Below are positions 16,860 through 25,658 of a DNA stretch of 45,252 nucleotides, in pieces. The notes under the pieces are model-generated. The model worked only from the letters and a program-made list of their open reading frames with translations, was not told the DNA's origin and made no database searches. This DNA is from Candidatus Cryptobacteroides onthequi (GTDB lineage Bacteria; Bacteroidota; Bacteroidia; Bacteroidales; UBA932). The position numbers and the translations under genes are program-made. The stretch lies in contig JAGHSA010000021.1 in assembly GCA_018066125.1 (NCBI GenBank), positions 1 through 45,252 on the forward strand. The letters run 5' to 3'. Every line of letters starts with the position of its first letter. The stretch's first letter is position 1.

Positions 16860-17603
16860 TTAGAAGTTCCACTTGGTACCGAGGCAAGGACGGCAATGGA
16901 AGCCGCTGCAGCCTGCGAAGTTGTATGCGAGCTCGACCTCGCCGCCGATATTGAGGTTATCCATGCCGAAAAGCTTGCCGACATTGTACCAGAGCTGAGG
17001 CTCTGAGAGGAATGTGAACTTGCCGGCAGCACCTGCGAGAGGGTTTGCGTCACCATACCAGTATGAGTTGTTCTCACCCCAGATATCAGCAAAGCCTGAG
17101 AAGCAGAGGCCATCTACGCCAAAAAGGTTGTCGATACCCCATACAGCTGTGAACTGGAGAGGAAGGTCACTTGATGCATTGCCATTGAAGGTCTTGTACA
17201 TAAGCTCGAGAGTGAGTCTCTTGGAGAAATCCTTTGAGTGGATGAAATAGTTTGCTCCGAAAAGGAAGTTGCTGTTGCCGAAACCGACACCGCCGTTGAA
17301 CTCGACATGGGCGCTGAGAGGGGCAAGCTTTGAATCCTGCCAGAAGTTGATGGCCCTGGAGATCTCCATGTAGCTTCCTGTGACACCGGTGACGTCCTTC
17401 TGACGCTGCTCCTTGGTGACATAGTCGTAATCTACGAAGAAGAAGGTGTCTCCCCACTTGTCACCCTTGAACATCTCGAGGGTTGTGGTGGCATGCTTGC
17501 GGTCCTTTCCGAAATCGTAGAAGGTCTGAAGATTTGTCTGTGCGCTTGCGAGCTGAGCTGAAGCGAGAGCCGCGAAAGCGGCCAAGATGATAACTTTTTT
17601 CAT
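16860..17603 (-). CDS. DUF5020-type outer-membrane channel (Tsx-like)
   Basis: A 247-residue protein with a cleavable signal peptide (cut near SAQ22) and an alternating aromatic/charged pattern typical of a beta-barrel, ending in an aromatic residue (KWNF). Phrases such as FFFVDYDY, YMEISRAINFW and FGANYFIHSKDF fit the nucleoside-specific channel/DUF5020 group. I infer passive passage of nucleosides or nucleobases through the outer membrane, strongly supported by its place between two nucleobase permeases. The frame is open to 17921, but the upstream part overlaps uraA coding sequence; MKKVIILAAFAALASA at 17603 is a clear signal-peptide start, 25 bp after the uraA stop. Confidence 0.8.
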   Translation of the reverse strand: MKKVIILAAFAALASAQLASAQTNLQTFYDFGKDRKHATTTLEMFKGDKWGDTFFFVDYDYVTKEQRQKDVTGVTGSYMEISRAINFWQDSKLAPLSAHVEFNGGVGFGNSNFLFGANYFIHSKDFSKRLTLELMYKTFNGNASSDLPLQFTAVWGIDNLFGVDGLCFSGFADIWGENNSYWYGDANPLAGAAGKFTFLSEPQLWYNVGKLFGMDNLNIGGEVELAYNFAGCSGFHCRPCLGTKWNF

Positions 17604-17628
17604 TAGTGTGTCAGATATTGTTATACAT

Positions 17629-19005
17629 TTATTTCTTGTCATTGACTCTGTTGACCTCGAAATCCACAGAGGTGTCACCCTTGGTATTCTTGCCGAACTC
17701 ATAGTCCATGCCTGGAAGGATGGCATTGAGAACGATGCCGACGATGGCTGCGACTGCAAGACCGGAGAAGTTGATTGCAGCCTTTCCGATATGGATGGAG
17801 ATGCTGCCCGGACCGTAATTGATACCGATCGCGAGGACAAGGATGAGAGCGGCCACGAGCACATTGCGGGAAGCGGTGAAGTCCACCTGGTTCTCGACGA
17901 TGTTGCGTACACCGACTGCACTGATCATACCGTAGAGCACGAGGCTGACACCGCCGATGGTGGCAGCAGGCATCGCGCCGATGATTGCAGCGAACTTAGG
18001 GCAGAACGAGAAGATGATCGCAAGGACAGCAGCGATGCGGATCACGCGAGGGTCGAATACCTTGGTGAGGTTGAGCACACCGGTATTCTCGCCATAGGTG
18101 GTGTTTGCCGGTGCTCCGAAAAGAGAAGCAAGAGCTGTGGCAAGACCGTCGCCCATGAGTGTGCGGTGGAGACCCGGATCCTCGAGATAGTTCTCACCGG
18201 TGGTGCTGGAGATCGCGCACATGTCGCCGATGTGCTCCATCATGGTGGCGAGAGAGATAGGGAGGATGGTGATGATCGCTGTGACTACGAGACCCCAGTT
18301 TGGATTCTTGAATACTGCAAAGGCAGTGTTCTCCATCTTGAAAGGCATTCCGAACCATGCTGCAGACTTCACTCCGCTGAAATCCACCTGGCCGAAGCAT
18401 GCTGCAACGGCGTAAGAGACTACCACACCGAGAAGGATAGGGATGATCTTGATCATGCCCTTGCCCCAGATGTTGCATACGATGATGATGGCGATTGCGA
18501 GGATAGCCACCCACCATGACGCTGTGCAGTTGTTGATGGCGGAGCCGGAAAGCGTAAGTCCGATGGCGATGATGATGGGACCTGTCACGATCGGAGGGAA
18601 GAACCTCATCACCTTGCTTACACCGAAAGCCTTGATGAGTCCGGCGAGTACGAAGTAGAGAAGGCCGGCACAGAAGACGCCGATGCAGGCATAAGGGAGC
18701 GAAGCAGCCTGGCTCATGCCCTGTTCAGCACCTATGGCCACCACTGCGGCATATCCTCCGATGAATGCGAATGACGATCCGAGGAATGCAGGTACCTTGA
18801 GTTTGGTGATGAGATGGAACAGGAGTGTGCCGAGACCGGCAAAGAGAAGCGTCGCAGATACCGAAAGACCGGTAAGAGCTGGAACGAGAATCGTGGCGCC
18901 GAACATTGCGAACATGTGCTGCAGTCCGAGTACGCCCATTTTCTTCACGCCAAGTTCTCTGGCGTCATAGATGGCTTTGAAGCCTTCAGTATTATTTGTA
19001 CCCAT
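17629..19005 (-). CDS. NCS2 nucleobase permease, uracil/xanthine type
   Basis: A 458-residue inner-membrane transporter with about 14 hydrophobic segments. GLQHMFAMFGATILVPALTGL near the N-terminus and PANTTYGENTGVLNLTKV carry the UraA-like substrate motif (Glu of the YGEN box contacts uracil in E. coli UraA). It should import uracil, or possibly xanthine, by proton symport. First gene of the operon uraA-like, channel, purine permease. The ATG at 19005 is chosen over the in-frame one at 19140 because it gives the normal N-terminus and lies only 7 nt after a -7 box. In that case the mRNA is leaderless and there is no room for a purine riboswitch. Confidence 0.9.
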   Translation of the reverse strand: MGTNNTEGFKAIYDARELGVKKMGVLGLQHMFAMFGATILVPALTGLSVSATLLFAGLGTLLFHLITKLKVPAFLGSSFAFIGGYAAVVAIGAEQGMSQAASLPYACIGVFCAGLLYFVLAGLIKAFGVSKVMRFFPPIVTGPIIIAIGLTLSGSAINNCTASWWVAILAIAIIIVCNIWGKGMIKIIPILLGVVVSYAVAACFGQVDFSGVKSAAWFGMPFKMENTAFAVFKNPNWGLVVTAIITILPISLATMMEHIGDMCAISSTTGENYLEDPGLHRTLMGDGLATALASLFGAPANTTYGENTGVLNLTKVFDPRVIRIAAVLAIIFSFCPKFAAIIGAMPAATIGGVSLVLYGMISAVGVRNIVENQVDFTASRNVLVAALILVLAIGINYGPGSISIHIGKAAINFSGLAVAAIVGIVLNAILPGMDYEFGKNTKGDTSVDFEVNRVNDKK

Positions 19006-19012
19006 AGTGATA

Positions 19013-19020
19013 CAAAAATA
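19013..19020 (-). promoter_or_regulatory. -7 box of the nucleobase-uptake operon
   Basis: TATTTTTG on the minus strand (19020-19013) matches TAnnTTTG. The start codon at 19005 is 7 nt downstream, so the transcript would begin at or within a few bases of the ATG. A good -33 TTG is not seen. Confidence 0.4.
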
Positions 19021-19145
19021 AGCATCATATCCCGCATTGTTACTGCCCGCAGGTGTTATATTTATGTAGTTTTGCACAATGTTATTAACAAATTTGCGCC
19101 AGTCGGAATAATTATGCATGGAATGGCAGAAAAAACGCATAATCC

Positions 19146-19176
19146 TTTCATAATTGAAATATAAATTTTACATTTG
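19146..19176 (+). promoter_or_regulatory. Promoter of the histidine operon
   Basis: TTTC (19146-19149), 19 bp, then TACATTTG (19169-19176), a full -7 match with a one-base deviation at -33. The hisL ATG follows after 6 nt. A second -7-like TAGTTTTG lies at 19067-19074 but lacks a -33 partner. Confidence 0.5.
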
Positions 19177-19182
19177 CAATAT

Positions 19183-19233
19183 ATGAAAAGAACAGCGCTC
19201 AACATCCATCATCACCACCATATCTCAAGATAG
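19183..19233 (+). CDS. hisL: Histidine operon leader peptide
   Basis: A 16-codon frame encoding MKRTALNIHHHHHISR and ending in TAG. Five consecutive His codons (CAT CAT CAC CAC CAT, 19207-19221) act as the sensor: when charged histidyl-tRNA is scarce the ribosome stalls there. The frame is followed at once by an RNA that can form either an antiterminator or a terminator in front of hisG. The ATG sits 6 nt after the -7 box, so translation is likely leaderless. The length and His run match known hisL peptides (E. coli: 16 residues, seven His). Confidence 0.85.
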   Translation: MKRTALNIHHHHHISR

Positions 19234-19302
19234 GGTAGGTCGGATGTTGCATGTCTGTGTAGTATGTAGGCTTACCCATGGAGAAGGGTGAGTCTTTTTT
19301 TT
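19200..19302 (+). promoter_or_regulatory. his attenuator (segments 1-4 with terminator)
   Basis: Segment 1 CAACATCC (19200-19207, inside hisL) pairs perfectly with GGATGTTG (19242-19249). Segment 2 GGGTAGGTC (19233-19241) can pair over 9 bp, with two wobbles, with segment 3 GGCTTACCC (19269-19277) as antiterminator. Segment 3 can instead pair over 9 bp, with two wobbles, with segment 4 GGGTGAGTC (19286-19294), which is followed by eight T (19295-19302) and makes an intrinsic terminator 20 bp before hisG. A ribosome stalled on the His codons masks segment 1 and frees the region that forms the antiterminator. Confidence 0.85.
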
Positions 19303-19322
19303 GTATTTAAACGCAGATATAT

Positions 19323-20174
19323 ATGTTAAGAATTGCCATCCAGTCTAAAGGCAGACTGAACGAAGAGAGCACTGCGATGCTCCGTGAGTTGGGCATCGAG
19401 ATCGATGACTCAAAGAGAAAGTACCTTTCAAACGCAAAGAATTTCCCTGTGGAGATGCTCTACCTCAGGGATGACGACATCCCGGGAGTGGTCGCTTCAG
19501 GCTCCGCAAGCCTCGGTATCGTCGGACTCAACGAGGTCGAGGAGAAGGGTTACCCTGTAGAAGTGGTGGAGAAGCTCGGATTCGGCGGCTGCCGCATCTC
19601 TCTCGCAATTCCGAAGGCAGATGTCTATGAGGGTCCACAGTATTTCGAGGGTAAGGTCATCGCCACCTCATATCCAAAGATCCTGAAGAAGTTCCTCGAC
19701 GAGAACGGAGTGAACGCCAGGATTGAAGTGATCACAGGCTCTGTCGAGGTCACCCCGGCAGCAGGTATCGCCGACGCCATCTTCGACATCGTATCATCAG
19801 GCAGCACACTTGTAGCCAACAACCTCAAGGAGGTCGAGAAGGTATTCTTCTCCGAGGCCGTGCTCATCTCCAACGGCAATCTCTCGGATGAGGAGAAGGA
19901 AATCCTCGCAGAGATACAGTTCCGTCTGGAGTCGGCCCGCAACAGCCGTGACAAGAAATACATCCTCATGAACCTTCCTGAAGCGTCTCTCGACGAGGCG
20001 ATCAGGATACTCCCTGCCATGAAGAGCCCTACCGTGCTCCCTCTCGCAGAGAAGGGATGGTGTTCGCTCCACTCAGTAGTGAACACAGGAGACCTCTGGG
20101 ACAAGGTCCGCGCTCTCAAGGCCATCGGAGCCGAAGGCATTCTCGTACTCGACGTCAACAAGATAATCCTTTAG
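19323..20174 (+). CDS. hisG: ATP phosphoribosyltransferase, long form
   Basis: A 283-residue cytoplasmic enzyme that joins ATP and PRPP to make phosphoribosyl-ATP, the first and controlled step of histidine synthesis. The catalytic bilobal part covers residues 1-215, with LRIAIQSKGRLNEES at the start and the PRPP loop DAIFDIVSSGSTL (about 146-158). Residues 220-283 form the ACT-like regulatory domain of the long form, which binds histidine and needs no HisZ. First structural gene after the attenuator; hisD starts 1 bp after the stop. Confidence 0.97.
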   Translation: MLRIAIQSKGRLNEESTAMLRELGIEIDDSKRKYLSNAKNFPVEMLYLRDDDIPGVVASGSASLGIVGLNEVEEKGYPVEVVEKLGFGGCRISLAIPKADVYEGPQYFEGKVIATSYPKILKKFLDENGVNARIEVITGSVEVTPAAGIADAIFDIVSSGSTLVANNLKEVEKVFFSEAVLISNGNLSDEEKEILAEIQFRLESARNSRDKKYILMNLPEASLDEAIRILPAMKSPTVLPLAEKGWCSLHSVVNTGDLWDKVRALKAIGAEGILVLDVNKIIL

Positions 20175-20175
20175 A

Positions 20176-21450
20176 ATGAACACATATATCAATCCTGCAC
20201 CCCAGACATGGGAGGAACTCTGCATGAGGCCATCCTCAGACAATCCCGTGGTCAGGGAGCGTGTCGAAAAGATCATCGAACGCGTGCGTCTGGGCGGAGA
20301 CAAGGCGCTCAGAGAGCTCGCTCTGGAGATAGACAAGGCCGAAATGGACTCTTTCGAGGTCACTGAAGCCGAATTTGAGGAGGCCGCCGCAAAGGTGACG
20401 GCTGAAGTCAGGGACGCCATCGCCGAAGCATCCGCCAACATTCTGGCATTCCACCAGGCGCAGATGCCGAAGGCCATCGAAGTCGAGACCAGACCGGGCG
20501 TAAGGTGCTGGCAGAAGCCGATGCCGATCGGCAGGGTAGGTCTCTACATCCCGGGCGGCACCGCTCCCCTCTTCTCCACCGTGCTCATGCTGGCCCTCCC
20601 GGCAAAGGTTGCAGGCTGCAGCGAAGTGGTGCTCTGCACACCTGCACGCGAAGGAAAGGTTTCCGCTGAGGTCCTGTACGCCGCAAGACAATGCGGCATC
20701 ACCAGGGTATTCAAGGTAGGAGGCGCCCAGGCCGTGGCTGCCATGGCATTCGGAACCGATTCCATCCCTAAGGTCGACAAGATCTTTGGCCCCGGCAACC
20801 AGTATGTGACCACCGCAAAGCAGCTTCTCGGCAACAAGAAAGTGGCTATCGACATGCCTGCCGGACCGTCAGAGGTGATGGTCATGGCGGACAGCAGCGC
20901 CGTTCCTTCATACGTGGCTGCCGACCTCCTGTCTCAGGCTGAGCACGGAGCCGACAGCCAGGTGATGCTTGTATGCAACAGCAGCTCCATAGCCGACGCC
21001 GTATTCGAGGAAGTGAACGCCCAGGCCGCAAGGCTTGACCGCGCCGCATTCGTGGAGCAGGCACTCGGCAAGAGCCGCATCGTGGTGTTCGACAGCATCG
21101 ATGACATGATCGCATTCGCGAATGAATATGGTTCCGAGCACCTCATCATCTCGATGAATGACCCGTGGAGCATTGCAGAGCGCATCACCTCCGCAGGAAG
21201 CGTATTCATCGGCAACTACTCCCCTGAAAGCGCCGGAGACTATGCTTCCGGCACCAACCACACCCTCCCGACATGCGGATGGGCTCACTCATGCAGCGGA
21301 GTCAACATCGACAGCTTCATCAAGAAGATCACTTTCCAGGAGCTCACACAGGATGGCCTGGCATCACTTTCAAAGACGATTGTATCCATGGCAGAGGCCG
21401 AAGGGCTCGCAGCTCACGCCAATGCCGTAAAAGTCAGGACAGCAAGATGA
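20176..21450 (+). CDS. hisD: Histidinol dehydrogenase
   Basis: A 424-residue zinc enzyme that oxidises L-histidinol to L-histidine in two NAD-dependent steps. Visible motifs include GRVGLYIPGGTAPLFSTVLM, the nucleotide region KVGGAQAVAAMAFGT, KIFGPGNQYVTTAKQ, and the zinc/substrate residues in DLLSQAEHGADSQ and SGVNIDSFIKKITFQEL. The length agrees with the family (about 430). The stop overlaps the hisC start by 4 bp (ATGA). Confidence 0.98.
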   Translation: MNTYINPAPQTWEELCMRPSSDNPVVRERVEKIIERVRLGGDKALRELALEIDKAEMDSFEVTEAEFEEAAAKVTAEVRDAIAEASANILAFHQAQMPKAIEVETRPGVRCWQKPMPIGRVGLYIPGGTAPLFSTVLMLALPAKVAGCSEVVLCTPAREGKVSAEVLYAARQCGITRVFKVGGAQAVAAMAFGTDSIPKVDKIFGPGNQYVTTAKQLLGNKKVAIDMPAGPSEVMVMADSSAVPSYVAADLLSQAEHGADSQVMLVCNSSSIADAVFEEVNAQAARLDRAAFVEQALGKSRIVVFDSIDDMIAFANEYGSEHLIISMNDPWSIAERITSAGSVFIGNYSPESAGDYASGTNHTLPTCGWAHSCSGVNIDSFIKKITFQELTQDGLASLSKTIVSMAEAEGLAAHANAVKVRTAR

Positions 21451-22493
21451 CAGACATAGAGAGACTCATACGCCCCAACATTGCGGCGCTGTGTCCGTAC
21501 AGCACAGCCAGAGACGAGTGCACATGCAAGCTCGGCATCTTCCTGGATGCCAATGAAAGCCCGTACGAGAACGGATGGAACCGCTATCCGGACCCTCACC
21601 AGAAGATCCTGAAGGCGCGTATCAGCGAGATCAAGGGTGTACCTGCATCCAACATCTTCCTCGGAAACGGAAGCGATGAGGCGATCGACCTCATCTTCCG
21701 TGTATTCTGCACTCCGGGTACAGACAACGTCATTTCCATCGCTCCGAGCTACGGAATGTACACCGTCGCGGCTCAGACCAACGACATCGCAGTGCGCGAG
21801 GTTCTCCTTGGAGAGGATTTCTCGCTCGACACCGATGCCATTCTCGCCGCAATGGATGACAACACCAAGGCCATCTTCCTCTGCTCGCCCAACAACCCTT
21901 CGGGAAATGCATTCACCAACGAGCAGGTCGCAGAGCTCGCTGAGAAATCAGGCAGGATCGTCGTGCTTGACGAAGCGTACATCGACTTCTGCACAGAGCC
22001 GTCCATGATAGGAAGAGTGAATGAGATAAACAACCTGATAGTCTTCCAGACCATGTCCAAGGCACGCGGCATGGCAGGACTCCGACTTGGAATGGCGTTC
22101 GCATGCGACAGGATAATCGCGCTCATGTCCATGGTTAAATACCCGTACAACATCAACGAGGCCACACAGAAGATCGCCATGCAGCTTCTCGCCGAGCCTA
22201 TAGACTCACAGGTCGAAGAGATCATCAGCGAGCGTGAGAGGATAGCAGAGGTTATCATATCCATGCCATTCGTCCGCAAGGTATATCCGAGCCAGGCGAA
22301 TTTCCTCCTCGTCAAGGTGGATGATGCCAACTCGCTCTATGACCACCTCATCGCAGACGGCATAATCGTACGCAACAGGAACAAGGTCGCAGGATGCGCA
22401 GGATGTCTACGCATCACCATCGGCCTCAAGACCGAAAATGAATCACTCCTGAAATCACTCAAGAAATATGAAGAAGGCAATATTTGTCGATAG
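21447..22493 (+). CDS. hisC: Histidinol-phosphate aminotransferase
   Basis: A 348-residue fold-type I PLP enzyme that transaminates imidazole-acetol phosphate with glutamate to histidinol phosphate. ANESPY begins the substrate site, CSPNNPSGN and VVLDEAYIDF (D175, Y178) bind the cofactor, and K205 in MSKARGMAGLRLG forms the Schiff base. The start is ATG 21447 (MTDIERLIRP), overlapping hisD by 4 bp; longer in-frame starts lie inside hisD. Its 3' end overlaps hisB by 26 bp. Confidence 0.97.
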   Translation: MTDIERLIRPNIAALCPYSTARDECTCKLGIFLDANESPYENGWNRYPDPHQKILKARISEIKGVPASNIFLGNGSDEAIDLIFRVFCTPGTDNVISIAPSYGMYTVAAQTNDIAVREVLLGEDFSLDTDAILAAMDDNTKAIFLCSPNNPSGNAFTNEQVAELAEKSGRIVVLDEAYIDFCTEPSMIGRVNEINNLIVFQTMSKARGMAGLRLGMAFACDRIIALMSMVKYPYNINEATQKIAMQLLAEPIDSQVEEIISERERIAEVIISMPFVRKVYPSQANFLLVKVDDANSLYDHLIADGIIVRNRNKVAGCAGCLRITIGLKTENESLLKSLKKYEEGNICR

Positions 22494-23589
22494 GGACGGC
22501 ACCATCATAGTGGAGCCCGGAATGGAATTCAACGAGCAGGTGGATTCACTCGAGCTGCTCGAATTCGTACCTGGTGCCATCTCCGGCCTCAGGGCCCTCA
22601 CAGGCATTGGTTACGAGCTCGTGATGGCATCGAATCAGGACGGACTTGGAACTGACAGCTATCCGATGGACACATTCCTCGGCCCTCATGAGAAGATGCT
22701 CAAGACCCTCTCCGGAGAAGGCGTGGTGTTTGACGACCAGCTCATCGACCCGACTTTCGAGAAGGACAATGCCCCTACCAGGAAGCCACGCACCGGCATG
22801 TTCGGCAAGTACCTCGACGGCAGCTATGACATGGCGTCATGTTTCGTCATCGGCGACAGGGCTACCGACATAGAACTTGCATACAACCTCGGAGCAAAGG
22901 GCATACTTCTGCGTCCGGACATGAGCCTCCTCGAAGGAAAATCATTTGCGGGAAGCTGCGTGCTTGCCACAGATGACTGGGCGCAGGTAGTGGAATTCAT
23001 CCGCAGCACTGAACGCAGCGCTGTGGTGGCACGCAAGACAAAGGAAACCGACATCTACATCAAGGTCGACCTGGACGGCAAGGGCGGGTCTGAAATCGAC
23101 ACAGGCCTGAAGTTCTTCGACCATATGCTCGACCAGCTTGTCCATCATGGCGGTCTCGCCATGACAGTGAAATGCAAAGGAGATCTCGAAGTGGACGAGC
23201 ATCACACCATCGAGGATGTGGGCATAGCACTCGGAGAAGCCATCGCCCAGGCCCTCGGCAGCAAGGTGGGCATAGCCCGCTATGGCTTCGCCCTCCCTAT
23301 GGATGAAAGCCGTGCAGTCGTCCTCCTCGATTTCGGAGGACGTGCTGAGCTCGTGTGGGATGTCGAATTCACCCGCGAATATGTCGGAGACGTGCCGACA
23401 GAGATGTTCAAGCATTTCTTCAAGAGCCTGAGCACCGCAATGAAATGCAACCTCTACATAGAGGCTCATGGTGAAAACAACCACCACATTGCAGAGAGTG
23501 TATTCAAGGCATTCGCGCGCTCGATCAGGCAGGCAGTGAGCCGCAATATATTCAGTTACGAACTCCCTTCAAGCAAGGGCTTGCTCTAA
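22468..23589 (+). CDS. hisB: Bifunctional histidinol-phosphatase / imidazoleglycerol-phosphate dehydratase
   Basis: A 373-residue fusion that catalyses two steps of the pathway. Residues 1-165 are a HAD phosphatase: FVDRDGTII (D8 nucleophile, D10), MASNQDGLGT, and VIGDRATDIELA. Residues 185-373 are the manganese-dependent dehydratase with its repeated His motifs: DHMLDQLVHHGG, DEHHTIEDVGIALGEA and ENNHHIAESVFKAFARS. The fusion is the form known from enterobacteria and Bacteroidetes. A loop of Cys residues binding zinc in the E. coli phosphatase is not evident here. The 26-bp overlap with hisC suggests translational coupling. Confidence 0.96.
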   Translation: MKKAIFVDRDGTIIVEPGMEFNEQVDSLELLEFVPGAISGLRALTGIGYELVMASNQDGLGTDSYPMDTFLGPHEKMLKTLSGEGVVFDDQLIDPTFEKDNAPTRKPRTGMFGKYLDGSYDMASCFVIGDRATDIELAYNLGAKGILLRPDMSLLEGKSFAGSCVLATDDWAQVVEFIRSTERSAVVARKTKETDIYIKVDLDGKGGSEIDTGLKFFDHMLDQLVHHGGLAMTVKCKGDLEVDEHHTIEDVGIALGEAIAQALGSKVGIARYGFALPMDESRAVVLLDFGGRAELVWDVEFTREYVGDVPTEMFKHFFKSLSTAMKCNLYIEAHGENNHHIAESVFKAFARSIRQAVSRNIFSYELPSSKGLL

Positions 23590-23595
23590 TATAAG

Positions 23596-24183
23596 ATGAT
23601 AGCGATAATAGACTACAAATGCGGTAACCTCAAGTCGGTAGAGAACGCACTGAGCCGTCTCGGCTGCGAATATGTGCTCACCTCCGACCCTGAAGTCATA
23701 CTGTCGGCATCCAAGGTCATCCTTCCGGGTGTCGGAAATGCTGCGGAAGCCATGGCCAATCTTCGCGAGGCCGGACTGGTGGATGTCATCAAAAGCATCA
23801 GAAAGCCGGTGCTCGGCATATGCGTGGGCATGCAGATCATGTGCAGGGACAGCGAGGAAGGCAACTGCGAATGCATAGGCCTCTTCGACTCCCACGTGAA
23901 GCGCTTCATCCCTACTCCGGAATGCAAAGTGCCTCACATGGGCTGGAATGCCATAGGCAACCTTGAGAAGAAGCTTTTCAAGGACATGAAAGGCGGCCAG
24001 TATGTGTACTTCGTGCACTCATACTACCCTACCCTGTGTCAGGACACCATAGCTACCTGCGTGCATGCCGGACAGATGTTCAGCGCAGCACTCAAGTATG
24101 AAAATTTCTACGGCACTCAGTTCCATCCGGAGAAGAGCGGTGACGTGGGCGAACAGATACTCAGAAATTTCCTTGCATTATGA
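23596..24183 (+). CDS. hisH: Imidazole glycerol phosphate synthase, glutaminase subunit
   Basis: A 195-residue class I glutamine amidotransferase that supplies ammonia to HisF. The triad is complete: C76 in GICVGMQIM, with H177 and E179 in FHPEKSGD. The oxyanion strand region PGVGNAAEAM is present. It starts 6 bp after hisB and overlaps hisA by 4 bp. HisF, its partner, is encoded two genes downstream. Confidence 0.97.
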   Translation: MIAIIDYKCGNLKSVENALSRLGCEYVLTSDPEVILSASKVILPGVGNAAEAMANLREAGLVDVIKSIRKPVLGICVGMQIMCRDSEEGNCECIGLFDSHVKRFIPTPECKVPHMGWNAIGNLEKKLFKDMKGGQYVYFVHSYYPTLCQDTIATCVHAGQMFSAALKYENFYGTQFHPEKSGDVGEQILRNFLAL

Positions 24184-24908
24184 TACAGATCATACCGGCT
24201 ATAGACCTGATCGACGGACACTGCGTCAGACTCTCCCAGGGAGACTACGGTCAGAAGAAAGTATATGACGGCTCTCCGGTGGACATAGCCATGAGCTATG
24301 CGGACTGCGGCGTGAAGCGCATCCACCTGGTAGATCTCGACGGGGCCAAGGCATCCGAGCCACGCAACCTCGCGACACTCGAGAAGGTGGCATCGAAAGT
24401 CGATATCGAGATAGAATGGGGAGGCGGCATTTCCGGAACCCAGGCTCTGAAGGATGTACTCGATGCAGGAGCCACCCAGGCCATCATCGGCAGTGTGGCT
24501 GCCCTGAAGCCGGAACTCTTCAAAGAGTGGCTCATGACCCACGGAGGCGGCAAGGTGATACTCGGCGCCGATGTCAGGGGACGTGCGGTGGCTGTCAAGG
24601 GATGGCTTGAGGACACCACCGTGACCATCGATGACCTGGTGGAGGATTTCAGGCCTCTGGGACTGAAGGAAGTCATATGCACCGACATATCACGCGACGG
24701 CATGCTCCAGGGACCGAATTTCGGCCTCTACGAAGACCTTCAGGGCAAGTTCGGCGATGTATCGTTCACGGTCAGTGGAGGCATCAGCACCATGGATGAC
24801 ATACGCATCCTCAATGACAAGGCTCTCCGCAAGGTCATTGTCGGAAAAGCCATTTACGAAAAGCGCATAACTCTCAAAGAAATCGAACAATGGTCGCTAA
24901 ACGCATAA
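24180..24908 (+). CDS. hisA: ProFAR isomerase
   Basis: A 242-residue TIM barrel that converts ProFAR to PRFAR by an Amadori rearrangement. [15 protein letters not shown] carries the general base D9, and WGGGISG and SGGISTMDD are the two phosphate-binding half-barrel loops. [10 protein letters not shown] supplies the second acid. It is a half-duplicated paralogue of HisF, next to which it lies with a 19-bp overlap. Confidence 0.96.
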   Translation: MIQIIPAIDLIDGHCVRLSQGDYGQKKVYDGSPVDIAMSYADCGVKRIHLVDLDGAKASEPRNLATLEKVASKVDIEIEWGGGISGTQALKDVLDAGATQAIIGSVAALKPELFKEWLMTHGGGKVILGADVRGRAVAVKGWLEDTTVTIDDLVEDFRPLGLKEVICTDISRDGMLQGPNFGLYEDLQGKFGDVSFTVSGGISTMDDIRILNDKALRKVIVGKAIYEKRITLKEIEQWSLNA

Positions 24909-25645
24909 TCCCCTGCCTCGATGTCAAGGACGGACAGGTAGTCAAAGGTATCAATTTCCTCGGCCTCAAAGAGGTCGGAGATGCAGTCGAGATGGGCAAG
25001 AGGTACTCGCTCGAAGGTGCCGACGAGCTCGTATACCTCGACATCAGCGCCACCAGAGAAGGGCGCAAGACGTTCGCGGCGCTGGTAGAGCGCATTGCGG
25101 AGGTCATCAATATACCGTTTACTGTGGGTGGCGGCATCTCCACACTCGATGACGCATCCAGGCTGCTGGATGCCGGTGCGGACAAGATTTCTGTCAACAG
25201 CGCAGCCATCAAGGATCCGTCCCTTATCGAGCGTGTCGCCGCAAAATACGGAAGCCAGTTCATCGTGACCGCAATCGATGCCAGAATGATCGACGGCAAG
25301 TGGATGGCCACCACGCACGGCGGCAGTGTCCCGACAGACAGGGAGCTGTTCAGCTGGGCGAAGGAAGCCCAGGACCGCGGTGCCGGTGAGATACTCTTCA
25401 CCTCAATGGACCATGACGGCACCAAGGCAGGATATCCTTGCGAAACATATGCTGCCCTGTGCGACAGTCTCTCAATACCGGTGATCGCATCCGGCGGAGC
25501 GGGAAATGTCGGCCACATCGCCGATGTCCTCACACTCGGCAAGGCCGATGCGGCACTGGCGGCAAGCATTTTCCATTACGGCGAGATAAGCATCCCGGAC
25601 CTCAAGGGTCAGCTCAGGTCTCAGGGTATCGAAGTACGCCTCTAA
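24890..25645 (+). CDS. hisF: Imidazole glycerol phosphate synthase, cyclase subunit
   Basis: A 251-residue TIM barrel that uses ammonia from HisH to turn PRFAR into imidazole glycerol phosphate and AICAR, the latter re-entering purine synthesis. [16 protein letters not shown] holds D11, and the second catalytic Asp is in TAIDARMI (near 130). [11 protein letters not shown] and [13 protein letters not shown] are the phosphate loops. The length is normal. It begins inside the end of hisA (19-bp overlap) and is followed after 13 bp by hisIE. Confidence 0.97.
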   Translation: MVAKRIIPCLDVKDGQVVKGINFLGLKEVGDAVEMGKRYSLEGADELVYLDISATREGRKTFAALVERIAEVINIPFTVGGGISTLDDASRLLDAGADKISVNSAAIKDPSLIERVAAKYGSQFIVTAIDARMIDGKWMATTHGGSVPTDRELFSWAKEAQDRGAGEILFTSMDHDGTKAGYPCETYAALCDSLSIPVIASGGAGNVGHIADVLTLGKADAALAASIFHYGEISIPDLKGQLRSQGIEVRL

Positions 25646-25658
25646 CACAAAAGACATC

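Noticed and set aside
17587..18519. Plus-strand frame of 310 codons opposite the uracil-type permease
   Set aside because: Acidic, repetitive shadow of membrane-protein codons on the other strand.
19006..19020. Purine riboswitch for the nucleobase-uptake operon
   Set aside because: The -7 box is only 7 nt from the start codon, leaving no room for an aptamer, and no purine-aptamer sequence is visible upstream.
19207..19221. Run of His codons as a possible cloning tag or vector contamination
   Set aside because: There are five, not six, with mixed CAT/CAC use, embedded in a natural 16-codon ORF followed by a working attenuator before hisG.
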